Assembly: GCA_963556495.2 (NCBI GenBank)
Contig: OY747703.1
Coordinates: 33,405,296-33,469,295, forward strand
DNA from: Valencia hispanica
Lineage: Eukaryota > Chordata > Actinopteri > Cyprinodontiformes > Valenciidae
Length of the DNA: 64,000 nt
Direction: 5' to 3'
Shown: piece by piece, positions 23,201 to 33,339 of the stretch
Numbering within the stretch: position 1 is the first letter of the stretch
Layout: every line of letters starts with the position of its first letter
The notes under the pieces: generated by a model
The model's database searches: none
Told to the model about the DNA's origin: nothing
Seen by the model: only the letters and a program-made list of their open reading frames with translations
Made by a program: the position numbers and the translations under genes

Positions 23201-26191
23201 AGTGGTGAGGACTACAGCAAAATAGTAAATAAGGACCTGATGATGTAGTCGAAGCATTTAAATAAATGTACTTATTGTGCAAAACATTATAGCTTTTTGC
23301 CTTTCTGCTCTTAATGGAGAAACGCTGAAAATTAGCAGAGCTATTTGCTCGGTTAGATAGCCAACACTGGTTAACAGACATCCTGCTCTAGACTTTTAGC
23401 ATGCAGTTTTCATTCAGAACAACTATCATTACCTTAATAACAATAATTGTTGGCGCTCCTTTGCTTGTCAACCCTTCTTTCCCAGAAGCCAGACTTTTTC
23501 TTGTAAACAAGAAAAATGAGCGACCAGGTGCACCAAAACAGGTAAAGGAGGGGCAAGTAGAAAGCAACTCCCCTCCAATATCTGCTCACTCTGGAACATT
23601 CTCTGGCATTTTAATAAAAAAACAAGATCCTGATCTGTTAAGCAGATGATATTCTGGTTGGGGAAAGATACAGGTCATTTCTTTAGCTCCAAACAATCAA
23701 AGAGTTTTTCTGAAACAGAAGATGACATGTAACAGAGATGATCCGCTGGAAACAATTTCTAAATTAGTAAAAATAATTGTAAAAGATAAAAAGCGTTCAG
23801 CTGCAAATAATTATTAGTATTTTTCCATTTCTATATATCTACTAGGAGTTGCAATACATTCCATGATTTAAATTACAACTTTACTCAGCTTTCCAACTTT
23901 TGTGGCATTAATAATTTATACATAAGTGTCAATGTATCATTGTTGAGTGAGTACAAAAACAACTGCACAATAGATTTTAGGGTGTTGCTGCATATAAGTC
24001 TAATCAAGAACTTGTTTCTCCCAAAGGCGCCGTGCCGTGCTGAGCTGCAAAGAGCACTGGACAGATTGGCATCCAACAGCCGCACCCATGACGACCTCTT
24101 TACTATCCCCATCCCCAACTGTGACAAGAATGGAGATTTCCACCCAAAACAGGTTTGTGACTTGGAGCATGCACTTAGTATGAGCTTTCTGGAAACACTG
24201 ACCAGACAGCTCTTTTAGCCATGTCCACTGGTGAACTGTGAATCCTTAATGTTATGCCAAACTGAATGAAAATGAAAATCTTCAAACATCATACAGCTCT
24301 GTTCAGATCACATCAGCAATCTGTGGGCCAGAACACATAACAAGCCCACAGACAATGACATACTATCTTACTAGTTCAAGATCAACAAAAGAGTCTCCAA
24401 ACAGACTGTTGCAGTGAAGCCAAAACCTTGTTTTTCCAAGCTGGTGTGGAAAGTGATTTACGCTCAGAAAATAAGATGTCATGCGTAAGGCAGTTTGCCC
24501 TAAACTGTTGAACAATCGTCACTCTATTACTGTGATGGTTGCAATTAGGTTTTGGATGCAGCTGCTGTTTTTTTTTTGCTATCCTACTTTTGCAAGACTG
24601 AGAAAACATGCAGATAAGAGTGAGAGAATCAGAGAATATAAAAAAACAACCTGAGATAAGGGCGCTTTAAGTTGCAGACTCAGACTATGTGATAAAAAGA
24701 AAGCTCTGCTAAGGCACCAGCCATCAAACGTCTGAGTTATGCTGATTGTGTAACGCGGTTAAAGTATCTCAGTCCGCTCATTTTCTCAGGCATCTGTTTA
24801 CTGTTTAACTAAAACTGCACTCCGATAATACCCAAAGGGAAGCAAAGCACAGGTCATTAAGGACAACTGGGACCAATTTTAAGCCAGCGTTTCTCTGAGA
24901 TTTTTAACTAGCTGTTTTGAGGGCGTTTTAAAAGTAAAATCATCTCGTAAAAGACATTTCAAACACACGCAAAAACTGTCTTACGGGAACACCTGAAACC
25001 CCACACAAGGAGCGTGGGGATTTGATCCTGATAATCTAATTGCACCAAATGCCATTTACTGTTTGTTTAGTGCCACTTTAATTGCATGATTGTTGTAAAT
25101 TACTTTAACATATGATTTTGATCTCTTTAAAAGATTAGGTGTTGGAGTTGCATTTGACAGCTGAGTTAGTGGATACTACTGCAAAATGTATTGTACAAAT
25201 TTACACCATATTAGAGACTACTGGTCATGAAGAGTAAAGAGTCAAAAGAGCAAGCTGCTTATTTGCTCATCTAGAACATACAGAGCAATGTCTGCATTCC
25301 TCTGGAGCAATGTTTACGTCAAACTGGCCCTTTTAGGTCACATATTTCAGCTCTTTTGTATTTGGATTTCCTCAGGACTGTAAAATTTTGAGAATATTTT
25401 CATAACCATTCCACGAGAACTTCCTTTTTTAATTTTTTATGACACAGTGAATTTAATATATTTCCGCTCCCATAAGCTAGATTTATTTGAATTTTCTAAG
25501 GAAGTCTAGATAATGGGTTTTGACATTTTTTGAAAACTTTTCTTTCCCTCATTTTGAGCTCAGTCCTTCTACTTATAACCCTCATCGGAGAAAGGTTTCT
25601 TTGTTAAATCACGCACGCACGCACACACACACACACGCAAAGACACACACACTCACATTCGGTAAGATGTTGTCTGTCTTGAAAAAAAATTAAATAATGG
25701 GCACTGTGCACTCTTTCAGTTGACCTCAAACCCATCTGTATAGCAAAGTACTCAAGAGTCAAGTATGTGGCAATCCATCTGACAGCTGAAGCTTGGCCCA
25801 AGTCATCAGCATGACATCCTGAATAGATCCGAAGCAGATTGGCAAAGGTGTTGAAATTCTGTTCTGGGACCTTAAGCTTTGCAGAACCTGCAAGCCTTAA
25901 TAAACTGAGGAAATGTTGTGAAGTCGTGTACGTTGGTCAAAGTTCCTCTGTACTGATGTGAGATACTGATAAAGTCATACAGAGATTACAGTAGTGCAAT
26001 CTTTATAACTGCATTTCTGTGAATAATTCATTCTTCTTTACATTCATCCATAGTGCCATCCTGCACGTGACGGCCATCGGGGAAAGTGCTGGTGTGTGGA
26101 TCCCAAGACAGGCATGAGGCTGCCAGGACCCCTTGAGCTGCGGGGGGATCTGGACTGCCACCAGTTAATGACTGCAACCCTAAGGGACTGA
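8043..26191 (+). CDS. igfbp4: Insulin-like growth factor binding protein 4 (four coding exons)
   Basis: This is a secreted protein that binds IGF-1 and IGF-2 in extracellular fluid and limits their access to the IGF receptor. Joined exons 8043-8394, 20621-20784, 24027-24152 and 26054-26191 give 259 residues (human about 258). All introns are GT-AG and the phases agree. Residues 1 to about 28 are a signal peptide (Leu/Ala-rich core [14 protein letters not shown]). The N-terminal cysteine-rich domain has the IGFBP hallmark GCGCCPTC at 59-66. The linker has HPNNS (N-glycosylation at about Asn131) and a Cys pair at about 137 and 144, which is diagnostic for IGFBP4. The C-terminal thyroglobulin type-1 domain has PNCDKNG and CWCVD. 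Two oddities: an RGD at 244-246, and no visible counterpart of the human PAPP-A cleavage site. The neighbours smarce1 and ccr7 support orthology with human 17q21. Confidence 0.95.
8395..11188. other. igfbp4 intron 1, 5' part
   Basis: There are no exons or named repeats here. Short open frames on both strands have no domain. Low-complexity runs include a T-run near 9790 and a C-run near 9870. Regulatory elements are possible in a long first intron but cannot be seen by eye. Confidence 0.5.
11189..11292. repeat. Perfect 104-bp palindrome with (TA)20 centre
   Basis: The arm 11191-11220 (starts AATTGTTTCTGACC, ends GAGTTCAGTA) is exactly inverted at 11261-11290, around 20 TA units. Two further bases pair on each side. 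The whole could extrude as a hairpin or cruciform. More (AT)n follows to about 11305. Confidence 0.97.
11335..12180 (-). mobile_element. Decayed Tc1-like transposon (minus strand)
   Basis: Read on the minus strand, this shows transposase blocks in order: an N-terminal region near 11940-12140, the 'tggtctcatctgaccacttcacc' block near 11690 (WSDETK region) and the 'catgatgttttcacccccatgc' block near 11620 (GGG-M-W region). The frames are broken throughout. Clear terminal repeats were not found. Confidence 0.75.
12181..14738. other. igfbp4 intron 1, middle part
   Basis: This is AT-rich unique-looking intron sequence. I see no exon, known repeat or structured element. Confidence 0.5.
14739..16116 (+). 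mobile_element. Decayed Tc1-like transposon, both ends present
   Basis: The element is 1378 bp with TA on each side (14737-14738 and 16117-16118). It begins CAGTGACGCAAAAACGTATT, and the right end carries the inverse with changes (...AAATAGTTTTTTGCCCCTCTG). Terminal repeats run about 150-200 bp and contain 'agaggtctgtaaatttcat' and its inverse near 16030-16050. The + strand transposase relic (about 15100-15855) has a helix-turn-helix region and a 'ccagacttcaatccaatagag' block (PDFNPIE) near 15705, but many stops and frameshifts. Confidence 0.85.
16112..16602. mobile_element. Possible pogo/Tigger-type non-autonomous element
   Basis: The right end, 'gtccctaacccccataaatac...ctccactgta', resembles pogo/Tigger termini with TA target sites. 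The left end abuts the Tc1 copy and is only loosely inverted ('gttcagtattcgtgaattta'). No coding frame. The assignment rests on memory of the consensus ends and is weak. Confidence 0.3.
16603..17544. other. igfbp4 intron 1, no feature recognised
   Basis: No exon or recognised repeat is seen between the pogo-like stretch and the next Tc1 fragment. Confidence 0.45.
17545..17690 (+). mobile_element. Tc1-like transposon fragment
   Basis: The stretch contains 'gaggcaatctgtctgacaga', 'tttggcccaaactgagtca' and 'aacacactagccaatctacaacag', which correspond to the central transposase region leading to the second catalytic Asp. A related fragment is at 25735-26005. Both are short and non-coding. Confidence 0.55.
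17937..19085 (+). mobile_element. Decayed Tc1-like transposon
   Basis: The left end (17937-18110) and right end (18900-19085) carry the Tc1 terminal motif 'caccaacacaagttgtgcataatt' and its inverse near 18980 ('ctactttgtgttgatgtaaga'). The interior has recognisable transposase DNA: 'aagaggcccatggcaactctgga' near 18230, 'tggggatgctttacttcagcag' near 18575, and an 'acttgaaaattgatgttaaca' block near 18705. The catalytic Asp region is deleted and stops are frequent. Confidence 0.8.
19086..20304. other. igfbp4 intron 1, 3' part
   Basis: No exon or named repeat is recognised in this stretch before the Tc1 end at 20305. Confidence 0.45.
20305..20570 (+). mobile_element. Tc1-like terminal fragment just before igfbp4 exon 2
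   Basis: 'gccttgcaaaaatattcacgcc' (about 20310) and 'tgtgaagtggaagtaaaatga' followed by 'tacatggttttcagaattt' match the terminal repeat of the subfamily at 17937-19085. Only the 5' end is present, and it stops about 50 bp before the exon 2 acceptor. Confidence 0.7.
20621..20784 (+). CDS. igfbp4: igfbp4 coding exon 2
   Basis: This exon encodes residues 118-172, the variable linker: HPNNS with the N-glycosylation sequon and the Cys pair in RCSPQDKRC that marks IGFBP4. Acceptor TTTCTAG, donor GTGAGA, phase 1 in and phase 0 out. The human PAPP-A site Met-Lys has no obvious match here. Confidence 0.93.
21080..21515 (+). mobile_element. L2-type LINE fragment (end of ORF2)
   Basis: The frame at 21258-21506 encodes the C-terminal tail typical of fish L2/CR1-group reverse transcriptases ([18 protein letters not shown] and [20 protein letters not shown]). 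It is closely similar to the copy at 37410-38135. The 5' end is truncated and the frame starts are broken. It sits in igfbp4 intron 2. Confidence 0.8.
21540..22300 (-). mobile_element. Decayed Tc1-like transposon fragment, split by an insertion
   Basis: On the minus strand this is the 5' end and N-terminal region of a Tc1 element, with 'ttggtcttgcctatcatggtg' near 21685 and 'atcaaatgcttatttcactca' near 21865. The terminal end, 'tattgaatagttttttctccc', lies at about 22265-22290. The unclassified repeat 21971-22217 interrupts the terminal repeat. Confidence 0.65.
21971..22217 (+). repeat. Unclassified interspersed repeat inserted in a Tc1 relic
   Basis: About 250 bp running from TCACCGTGTGACTG to GGGTCTGTTCCTC, flanked by AAGACTG at 21964-21970 and 22218-22224 (a likely target duplication). 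It has no coding frame but contains AATAAAT near 22162. A related copy in reverse orientation is at 57090-57395, sharing the 'ctgctctgcatttgggtc' block. It could be a solo LTR or a DNA-transposon derivative. Confidence 0.55.
22478..22705. mobile_element. Palindromic MITE-like repeat
   Basis: The ends are imperfect inverted repeats: 'agtccagtcctagaggga' near 22490 and 'gccctcgagggctgaaattt' near 22670. The body has 'tcaaataattactcc' and 'gataattcagccatttcattc'. It matches a short non-coding interspersed repeat common in teleosts, probably hAT-related. The family is recalled and not verified. Confidence 0.55.
22706..24026. other. igfbp4 intron 2, 3' part
   Basis: AT-rich; no exon or recognised repeat. 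Confidence 0.45.
24027..24152 (+). CDS. igfbp4: igfbp4 coding exon 3
   Basis: This exon encodes residues 173-214, the first half of the thyroglobulin type-1 domain ([14 protein letters not shown], then [16 protein letters not shown]). Acceptor CCAAAG, donor GTTTGT, phase 0 at both ends. It is strongly conserved with human IGFBP4. Confidence 0.96.
24153..25610. other. igfbp4 intron 3, 5' part
   Basis: No exon or known repeat is seen in this stretch. Confidence 0.45.
25611..25655. repeat. (AC)n/(ACGC)n microsatellite
   Basis: This simple repeat of CA and CGCA units lies in igfbp4 intron 3. Confidence 0.9.
25735..26005 (+). mobile_element. Tc1-like transposon fragment next to igfbp4 exon 4
   Basis: Blocks such as 'atctgacagctgaagcttgg' and 'gatactgataaagtcatacag' match the central and C-terminal parts of a Tc1 transposase, with internal loss of the catalytic region. 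The fragment ends about 50 bp before the exon 4 acceptor. Confidence 0.65.
26054..26191 (+). CDS. igfbp4: igfbp4 coding exon 4 (terminal)
   Basis: This exon encodes residues 215-259: the second half of the thyroglobulin type-1 domain with CWCVD and DLDCHQ, ending in TGA at 26189-26191. It contains the RGD tripeptide (26141-26149). Acceptor CATCCATAG, phase 0. Confidence 0.96.
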   Translation, partial: CHPARDGHRGKCWCVDPKTGMRLPGPLELRGDLDCHQLMTATLRD

Positions 26192-29100
26192 GGAGGACAG
26201 TAAATGGACAGTTTGGGTTTACTGGACCAGCTGAATTTACTGGTGCTTTTAGTAGAACCATATGACTAAAGGACTTTATACTTCAGATTTGCTCTACCAA
26301 AGGCAAACAGCTGTGGAGCTTGTACAACAAAAAGGAAACCGTTAAATTGAGTTATATTACTATTATTTTTCTGTATGTGAGAGTAAGTCATTTAAGTCTA
26401 TTGAGCACTTGTCCTGTTTTGTTCCTACCATGTGAACTTAAGACAGATTGTTTTAAAGTGTGTTTTAAAGTATCAGGTGGCAGAAAAACAAAACGCACTT
26501 CTTCGGAAAGGGGAGGTACATGTGAGACTCTAACCTATTCTGTGTAATCCTCTTAAAAAGTGACAAAAAAAGCATTTACTCCAGTTAAGTATAGCTGATG
26601 AAAAACAGAAACTGTTGATATTATCTTCTTTCTATAGCACTAGGTTGGTGGGAATTACTGAATCAGCACAAGCCAGAAATACTTGGGTTAAAAAATACAG
26701 GTCCTTCAGCTATTTTTATTCTTTTTTATTTCATATTCGCTTAAGTAGGATAAGGCAAAATATAATTATAAAAAGTTTAACATAGTGACAGAATCAAAGT
26801 ATCAACAAATGTATGGGTTGGGAATAACAGATTTTATGAAATGAGAAAAAGGCGCTGCAAAATAAAAACAAAACAAAAAACTACAAAACCCTTGTGAGCT
26901 AACGAAGACAAAGCCATAGCCTTTTGTATCAACTGCACCAAAGTGAAATTAAGTTTTAAAAAAATACATGCCTTTTATGTGAGCCCAGAGCCGATTTGAT
27001 TTATCATCTGGCAGTGAACTCCCCCCCTTTCCCCGTCATATTTTCTGACGAGCATCTGCAGCACAAAAAGCAATGGCAGTGATGCTGTTCTAACAAATCT
27101 GTACACTGCTGATAGGATAATCTTTCTCCAGCTGGTGCTAAAAAATGCCAGTATAACCCTTGTGTTTGAATGGATATGTTTTGGCATACAGGATTTCTTC
27201 CCAGCAGACTGCTAGGCAGAACTTAATGGTGCTATATTCTGACTGTGCCAAAATATGAAGCAAAGACGGTTTCTGCACTTTTTTCAGCCATTGTTTAGCA
27301 ATCAAACGAAGTGGAAAATTTAATATTGGCATTTGTGAGGAGTAACCTTATGTGTGCTTTGTCCTTTAGCTTTTAAAAAATATTGTCCTCTTCTTTACAA
27401 TGATGAAAATATAACATTCAGCTTTGCACTATCCTTGCTGCTGACACATTTTTAACTGGCTTGTGTTTTAAAACAGGCAGAACATTTTTTTAAATAAAGC
27501 AGCATTGTGTAATAAGCTTTCTGGATAAAAAATTGAGTATTTTAATCTCATGTTGCAGCAAATGTACTACAAATATCCAGAGCAAACAAAGAAATGTTCC
27601 AATGTTGTCTCTTTCATCTTAAGTATAATAACATTCAAAGCAGCGTAATATTACTGAAGGTAACTAGTAACACTAGCTTGTAGCATGCTAATTGCAATAT
27701 AAGTATACTAGTGGTCATTCAGAGGAGAGTACTGGATTTAAGCTAACTTTTTAATGTTGTCAAATATGGACAGCTTCATTTGAATGTTCATTGGGAGATA
27801 TTTGGTATTGACTCAAAAAAAAGATTTCTGTTGTTAGGTTCATGTTTTGTGTAGAAAGACAAAAAGCACCAAAGTCGAAACAGAAAGTGAGACTGTGAAG
27901 AAAAGCATTAGCCAAACACGGCATCTTTGTGTGCATAACAGAAATATCAAAAATCAATCGCAATTAGCACAAAATCAAAGGGCGAGATCAGATTTCATTC
28001 ATTGTTAGCCATTTTGCCATTTTGTTTTTGTTATCAACAAAGGAGCCACTAGAAGTTTCCTACCAACCACACATCAGCTTGAGGACAATTTGTACCAACC
28101 TTGACAACAAAAGATTTTAAATAGTTTTCTCTAAGACACTCATACTCTACTGAAAGGGAAATGTGACAATATATTAAATCTACCAGCAGTAGGTCTTCCA
28201 TAGTTATTCTGGTTATATCTAATGTAGAACTGCACAAAATCAAGTAAACATGACATTGTAATACTATTGCAGAATAGATCAATGACGCAATCAACAACAA
28301 ATAACCCACATTTGATCAGAATCTCTCTAAGCTTTACCTTCTCGTTCACAAAGATCTACAAGATGGCACATGATTCAGAAACAATGAACACATTCCATTC
28401 ATTGCATTTAAGTAGTCATTTCTAATTGGGATGTTGCACACATATATATTATATTCCGATGACGATTATGATTCTATATGTTGTGCTGCTCTAATGAGGA
28501 GTCATATTCTTATATAGCTTCATAAGGGTAAATTGGCCCTAACGTTGATCCTAACTGTAATCAATGGTAGTAGGCTGCAAATTTTAAACCTTTATGAAAT
28601 GTCAAAAAATACGAATTCATAACATTGAGTTAATGAAAAAAAATCCTTACTTATTTATTTTGAAAACAGTTATGACATTGGGGTCTTATGGAAGTTTACA
28701 CATTAAACTCCAAAATCTGGTTTGGGCTGGCCCATTCCTGACAAACTTTGGCCATTTCACCTATGGTATTCAAAAGCAAAGTTTAATAACATAAATATGA
28801 TGAATGAGTAATAAAAGATCCATTGCTATAAATTTACACCTTGTAACTGTATTTTAAACCAAATTTAAACAACAGTGTTTTCTTGTTGTATGATAGTTTT
28901 GTTTTCTCTGCCACATTATCTAAGGTAAATTTTTAATTCTTTTATTTGGTCATCACAAGTATTAAATATCAATAAACTAATCCCTTTTTTCAAGGAACTG
29001 TTTAATTTATAACCTTTCATAGAAGAATGTATTTTTTGTGATTAAAGTTTTAACTTATGTCATTGAACATGGACTGAGCATTAACTGAAGGGTGAATATA

Positions 29101-30129
29101 GTGTTGGGGAATCCTTCTCTTCTCAGAGATTAAAGTATAACAAACAAACTTAGAATTGTTTCAAAGACAGAAAAAAGTCCTAAATATTTCAATGAGCCGC
29201 ACAGAAAAATGTAAAAAATGTTTTACTTGAATCTATCTTCATGCCACTAAAGACGCAATGCTAAAGATGTTCTAAACCATTTCTTTATTTTAAAGTTTTA
29301 ATCTTTAACAAAGACTTTACTTTTCATTTTCAATGCCTTCTGAGTGCATAAAATAGTTACTTGATAGTAAGCTGCTTAATCTAAGACTTTGCAGTTTTGA
29401 ACTGTTTCTTGAGAATAGACTGTTCTTGTTTGCACCTGACATGATCTGTTTATGTGTAGATTATATGAATTGATGTTTGCATGCATAAAAATAAACCAGA
29501 AACGGATAAGGTCTGTTTTTCTAGAAGAGGACTGTTGTGCTCACATGTTTAAGTGAACAAAGAAATTAAATATAGAGCTGAAATTAAAAATGTTTATCTG
29601 GAACTAAAATGTACTCATTGTAATGTATCAATTAAAATACAATAGAAACTATGCTGTAGCTGTGTAATTCTTAGTGATAGAAGTGACATTACCAGTACTG
29701 GATGACTGTAACATAAAACACATTTATGTTGGCCTTTACAAGAATTGATTTTAAATGACTGGTATGACTGGCTACAACAATGTGTAATGTAGACAGGTGA
29801 AAAGAAAATGTACATAAAATCTTTTTCTGCACATTGTTTCAATCAATATAAGCTAACCTCTGTAAATAAAGATCATCCAGAACAAGTTTAAAGTTCTGAT
29901 CTGTTGAATTAACACTTGATGGAAACCACAGAAATTACTTTTTAACGACTTTTTTCACTCCAAGTAATGCAATAGTTTTTTTGTTTGTTTTTTTAACCTA
30001 GATATAAAAAAGTCAAACACAACTCAGATGCAATCATTCAAAGTCTGTCATGTTTACACATTTCTTTGAGCTTTTTTTTTTTTACCTCAGAATTCAAATT
30101 AACCAGATCATCACACTACATGGAAGTAC
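26192..30129. other. igfbp4 3' UTR and following intergenic DNA
   Basis: This is AT-rich sequence after the igfbp4 stop. AATAAA signals occur at 26861, 27493 and 29865, any of which could end the transcript; the 3' UTR of this family is often long. I see no further gene or recognised repeat to 30130. Confidence 0.45.
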
Positions 30130-30320
30130 ACATGATGATATTTTTTAAACCATGGTTCAAAGGCACCACTTCATTTTGTGACATTGTGAAAAATCAAATG
30201 AAATTATGCAAGATGCTAGGAAGAGAATTTTGGACCTTCACAAGTCTGGTTCATCCTTGGGTACAATTTCCAGATGGCTGAAGGTGCCACGTTCATCTGT
30301 TCAATCAATTATATGTATGT
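30130..30320 (+). mobile_element. Tc1-like transposon fragment
   Basis: 'ttttggaccttcacaagtctgg' followed by 'ttcatccttgggtacaatttcc' and 'gaaggtgccacgttcatctgt' match the helix-turn-helix coding region of a Tc1 transposase. Only this short + strand piece remains. Confidence 0.65.
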
Positions 30321-30973
30321 ATAGATACTATGTTTGATTGATTGCACTATACAAACATTCAGCCATCATACCATTCAGGACTAGAGATTAACATGTTTTT
30401 GGCATAAAATTATCGTTAATCAGAAGAAAAAGATATCCAAACAAAGCTAGCCCTATGTGAAAAACGAAGCAATCTCTCAATCTAATAGTTGGTTCACCAG
30501 CAACTGCCATCAAGCTTTAGCAAGAAGTGTTTTACATTTCTAAGTCATGACACAGCATCTCATTTGGAGTCCAGACTTTCACTTGGCCACTCCAAAACCT
30601 TTTTATTTTATTTTTTAGCAATTTAGACATCACCATTGATGTAACAATGAATTCTGCAAAGACATCAAGGTCAGATGGGCTGCTCAAGACCATCACACTA
30701 CCACCACCATTTTTGAGTTTTGGTATGGTGACCTTTTTCTGAAAAGCTTTGCTATTTTTATGCCAGATGTAATGGGACACCTTAAAACTCTATTTTTTTG
30801 CTCAGGATATTTTCTGAATTGACCTGAGATGGGCCATTGGGGTATTTTTTGCTGCCAGTGGTTTTTGCCTTGGAACCTTTATTAATACCACAGGCTTCCC
30901 TCCACTAAATCATGCTTACTGACCCTGATTCAATACAGGTATGCAGTGGTTTAGATGTTTTGGGCTTTTCTGT

Positions 30974-32919
30974 TTTTTTTTGGGCTGGTGGAAACCGGCG
31001 GTAAGGGATGCTGTCAGGCTGAAGAAGGAGTCCTATCGGGTCTTTTTGGCTTGTGGGACCCCTGAAGCAGGTGATAGGTACCGGCAGGCCAAGCGGGATG
31101 CGGCTCGGATGGTCGCTGAGGCAAAAACTCGGGTGTGGGAAGAGTTTGGAGAGGCCATGGAAAACGACTTCCGTACGGCTTCGAAACGATTCTGGTCCAC
31201 CATCCGGCATCTCAGGGGGGGTACCGGTCTGCCACAAACACTGTTTACAGTGGGGATGGTGTGCTGCTGACCTCGACGTGGGACGTTTTGGGTCGGTGGA
31301 AGGAATACTTCGCAGACCTCCTCAATTCCACCGGCACGCCTTCCAATCTGGAAGCAGGGTTTGGGGATTTTGGGTCGGGCTCTCCAATCTCTGGTGCTGA
31401 GGTCACCGAGGCCGTAAAAAGCTCCTCGGTGGCAAGGCTCCGGGGGTGGATGAGATTCGACCGGAGTTCCTCAGGGCCCTGGATGTTGTAGGGCTGTGTT
31501 GGTTAACACAGCTCTGCAATATCGCGTGGACATCGGGGGCAGTTCCCTTGGATTGACAGACCGGAGTTGTGGTCCCCCTGTTTAAAAAGGGGGACCACAG
31601 AGTGTGTTCCAACTACAGGGGGATCACACTTCTGAGCCTCCCTGGTAAGGTCTATTCAGGGATTGTGGAGAGGAGGGTCCAATGGATAGTCGAACCTCGG
31701 ATCCAGGAGCAACAATGCGGTTTTCGTCCTGGCCGTGGAACACTGGACCAGCTCTACACCCTCAGCAGGGTCCTGGAGGGTGCGTGGGAGTTCGCCCAAC
31801 CGGTCTACATGTGTTTTGTGGACTTGGAGAAGGCGTTCGACCGTGTCCCTCGGGGGGCCATGTGGGGGGTACTCCGGGAGTATGGGGTACCGGGCCCCTT
31901 GATACGGGCTGTTAGGTCCCTCTACGACTGGTGCCAGAGTTTCGTTCGCATTGCCGGCAGTAAGTCGGGCTTGTTTCCGGTGAGAGTTGGACTCCGCCAA
32001 GGTTGCCCTTTGTCACCGATCCTGTTCCTAACTTTTATGGACAAGATTTCTAGGCGCAGCCAAGGTGTTGAGGGGATCCGTTTTGGTGGCCTCAGGATCA
32101 GGTCTCTGCTTTTTGCAGATGACGTGGTCCTGATGGCTTCATCGGAACGTGATCTACAGCTTTCGCTGGGGCGGTTCGCAGCAGAGTGTGAAGCGGCTGG
32201 GATGAGAATCAGCACCTCCAAATCCGAGGCCATGGTCTTGAGCCGGAAAAGGGTGGGGTGTGTTCTCCGGGTCGGGGATGAGGTCCTTCCCCAAGTGGAG
32301 GAGTTTAAGTATCTGGGGGTCTTGTTCACGAATGAGGGAAAAATGGAGTGGGAGATCGATAGACGGATTGGTACAGCGTCTGCAGTTATGCGGGCGCTGT
32401 ACCGGTCTGTCGTAGTGAAGAGAGAGATGAGGCGATAGCCGAAGCTCTCGATTTACCGGTCAATCTACGTTCCTACCCTCATCTATGGTCACGAACTCTG
32501 GGTGGTGACCGAAAGAACGAGATCACGGATACAAGTGGCTGAAATGAGTTTCCTTCGTAGAATGTCTGGGCTCTCCCTTAGAGATAGGGTGAGAAGCTCG
32601 GTCATCCAGGAGGGGCTCAGAGTAGAGACGCTGCTCTTTCAATTCGAGAGGAGTCAGTTGAGGTGGCCTGGGCATCTGGTCAGGATGCCTCCTGGACGCC
32701 ACCCTGGTGAGGTGTTTCGGGCACGTCTCACCGGGAGGAGGCCCAGGGGAAGACCCAGGACACGCTGGAGGGACTATGTTTCTCGGCTGGCCTAGGAACG
32801 TCTTGGGATTCCTCCTGAGGAGCTGGAACAAGTGGCTGGGGAGAGGGAGGTCTGGGTATCTTTGCTTAGGCTGCTGCCCCCGCGACCCGACCCCAGATAA
32901 GCGGAAGAAAATGGACGGA
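30974..32919 (+). mobile_element. 5'-truncated non-LTR retrotransposon (RTE/Rex-type LINE)
   Basis: About 1.95 kb flanked by a 13-bp direct repeat TGGGCTTTTCTGT (30961-30973 and 32920-32932), the target duplication left by target-primed reverse transcription. It contains the second half of ORF2 and ends in a short GGATGGA-like tail with 'gataagcggaagaaaatgga', as in fish LINEs with GATG-type tails. The endonuclease domain is missing through 5' truncation. The clade is a judgement from tail and sequence feel; RTE/Rex-type is the best guess. Confidence 0.85.
31000..32795 (+). pseudogene. LINE reverse transcriptase, broken
   Basis: The reverse transcriptase core is recognisable: CFVDLEKAFDRVPRG (the first catalytic Asp, near 31815), GLRQGCPLSPILF (near 31990) and LLFADDVVLMASS (the catalytic Asp pair, near 32105), then KYLGVLF and a C-terminal region with RGRPRTRWRDYVSRLA near 32750. 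The first 430 bases shift frame at least twice (near 31225 and 31430). From 31569 the frame is open to an in-frame TAG at 32436-32438, after which the same frame continues to about 32795. It is a dead copy with few lesions, so fairly recent. Confidence 0.85.
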
Positions 32920-33339
32920 TGGGCTTTTCTGTCACTTCCTAGATGAGTCACTTGATGTGCTCATGGGATAATTCTGACAGACCGGTCACTCCTGGGAAGG
33001 TTCCCCACTGTACGACGTACAATTTGTGGATAATTACTCTCAATGTGGTTCACTGGAGTCCCAAAGCTTTAGAAATGTATTTGTTACCCTGTCTAAACTG
33101 ATACAAGTCAGTGGGTTTGTTTTTCTTCTGTTACCAAATATCTTTAAGTCTGGGCATGATGTGTCGATTTTTGAAATATTTTAGATAACTTCAAATTATC
33201 AGACAGGTTCTACTTAAGGGATCTCTTTATTCTACAGGTAAGGTAGTAATCTGGTCTGAGTATGGCTGGGGAACCTAAGCTCAGCTACTCAAAAGATTTT
33301 CCTACAAGTAAATTGTGTTTTAACAAGAGATCGTTTTTA

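Larger units (their letters stand above)
30520..33170 (-). mobile_element. Tc1-like relic (minus strand) split by a LINE
   Basis: The left part (30520-30973) carries the reverse of the GGG-SVMV block near 30690-30710. The right part (32933-33170) continues the same Tc1 with 'tgtgctcatgggataattctg' and 'ctggagtcccaaagctttag'. The LINE at 30974-32919 lies between them, so the LINE inserted into an existing Tc1 copy. Frames are broken. Confidence 0.75.

Noticed and set aside
23401..23649. Open frame of 82 codons starting [17 protein letters not shown], resembling a signal peptide
   Set aside because: The hydrophobic start is attractive, but the rest has no family resemblance, it lies inside igfbp4 intron 2, and no splice or promoter context supports it.
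31656..32951. Minus-strand frames in the LINE
   Set aside because: They are antisense to the reverse transcriptase and have no independent similarity.
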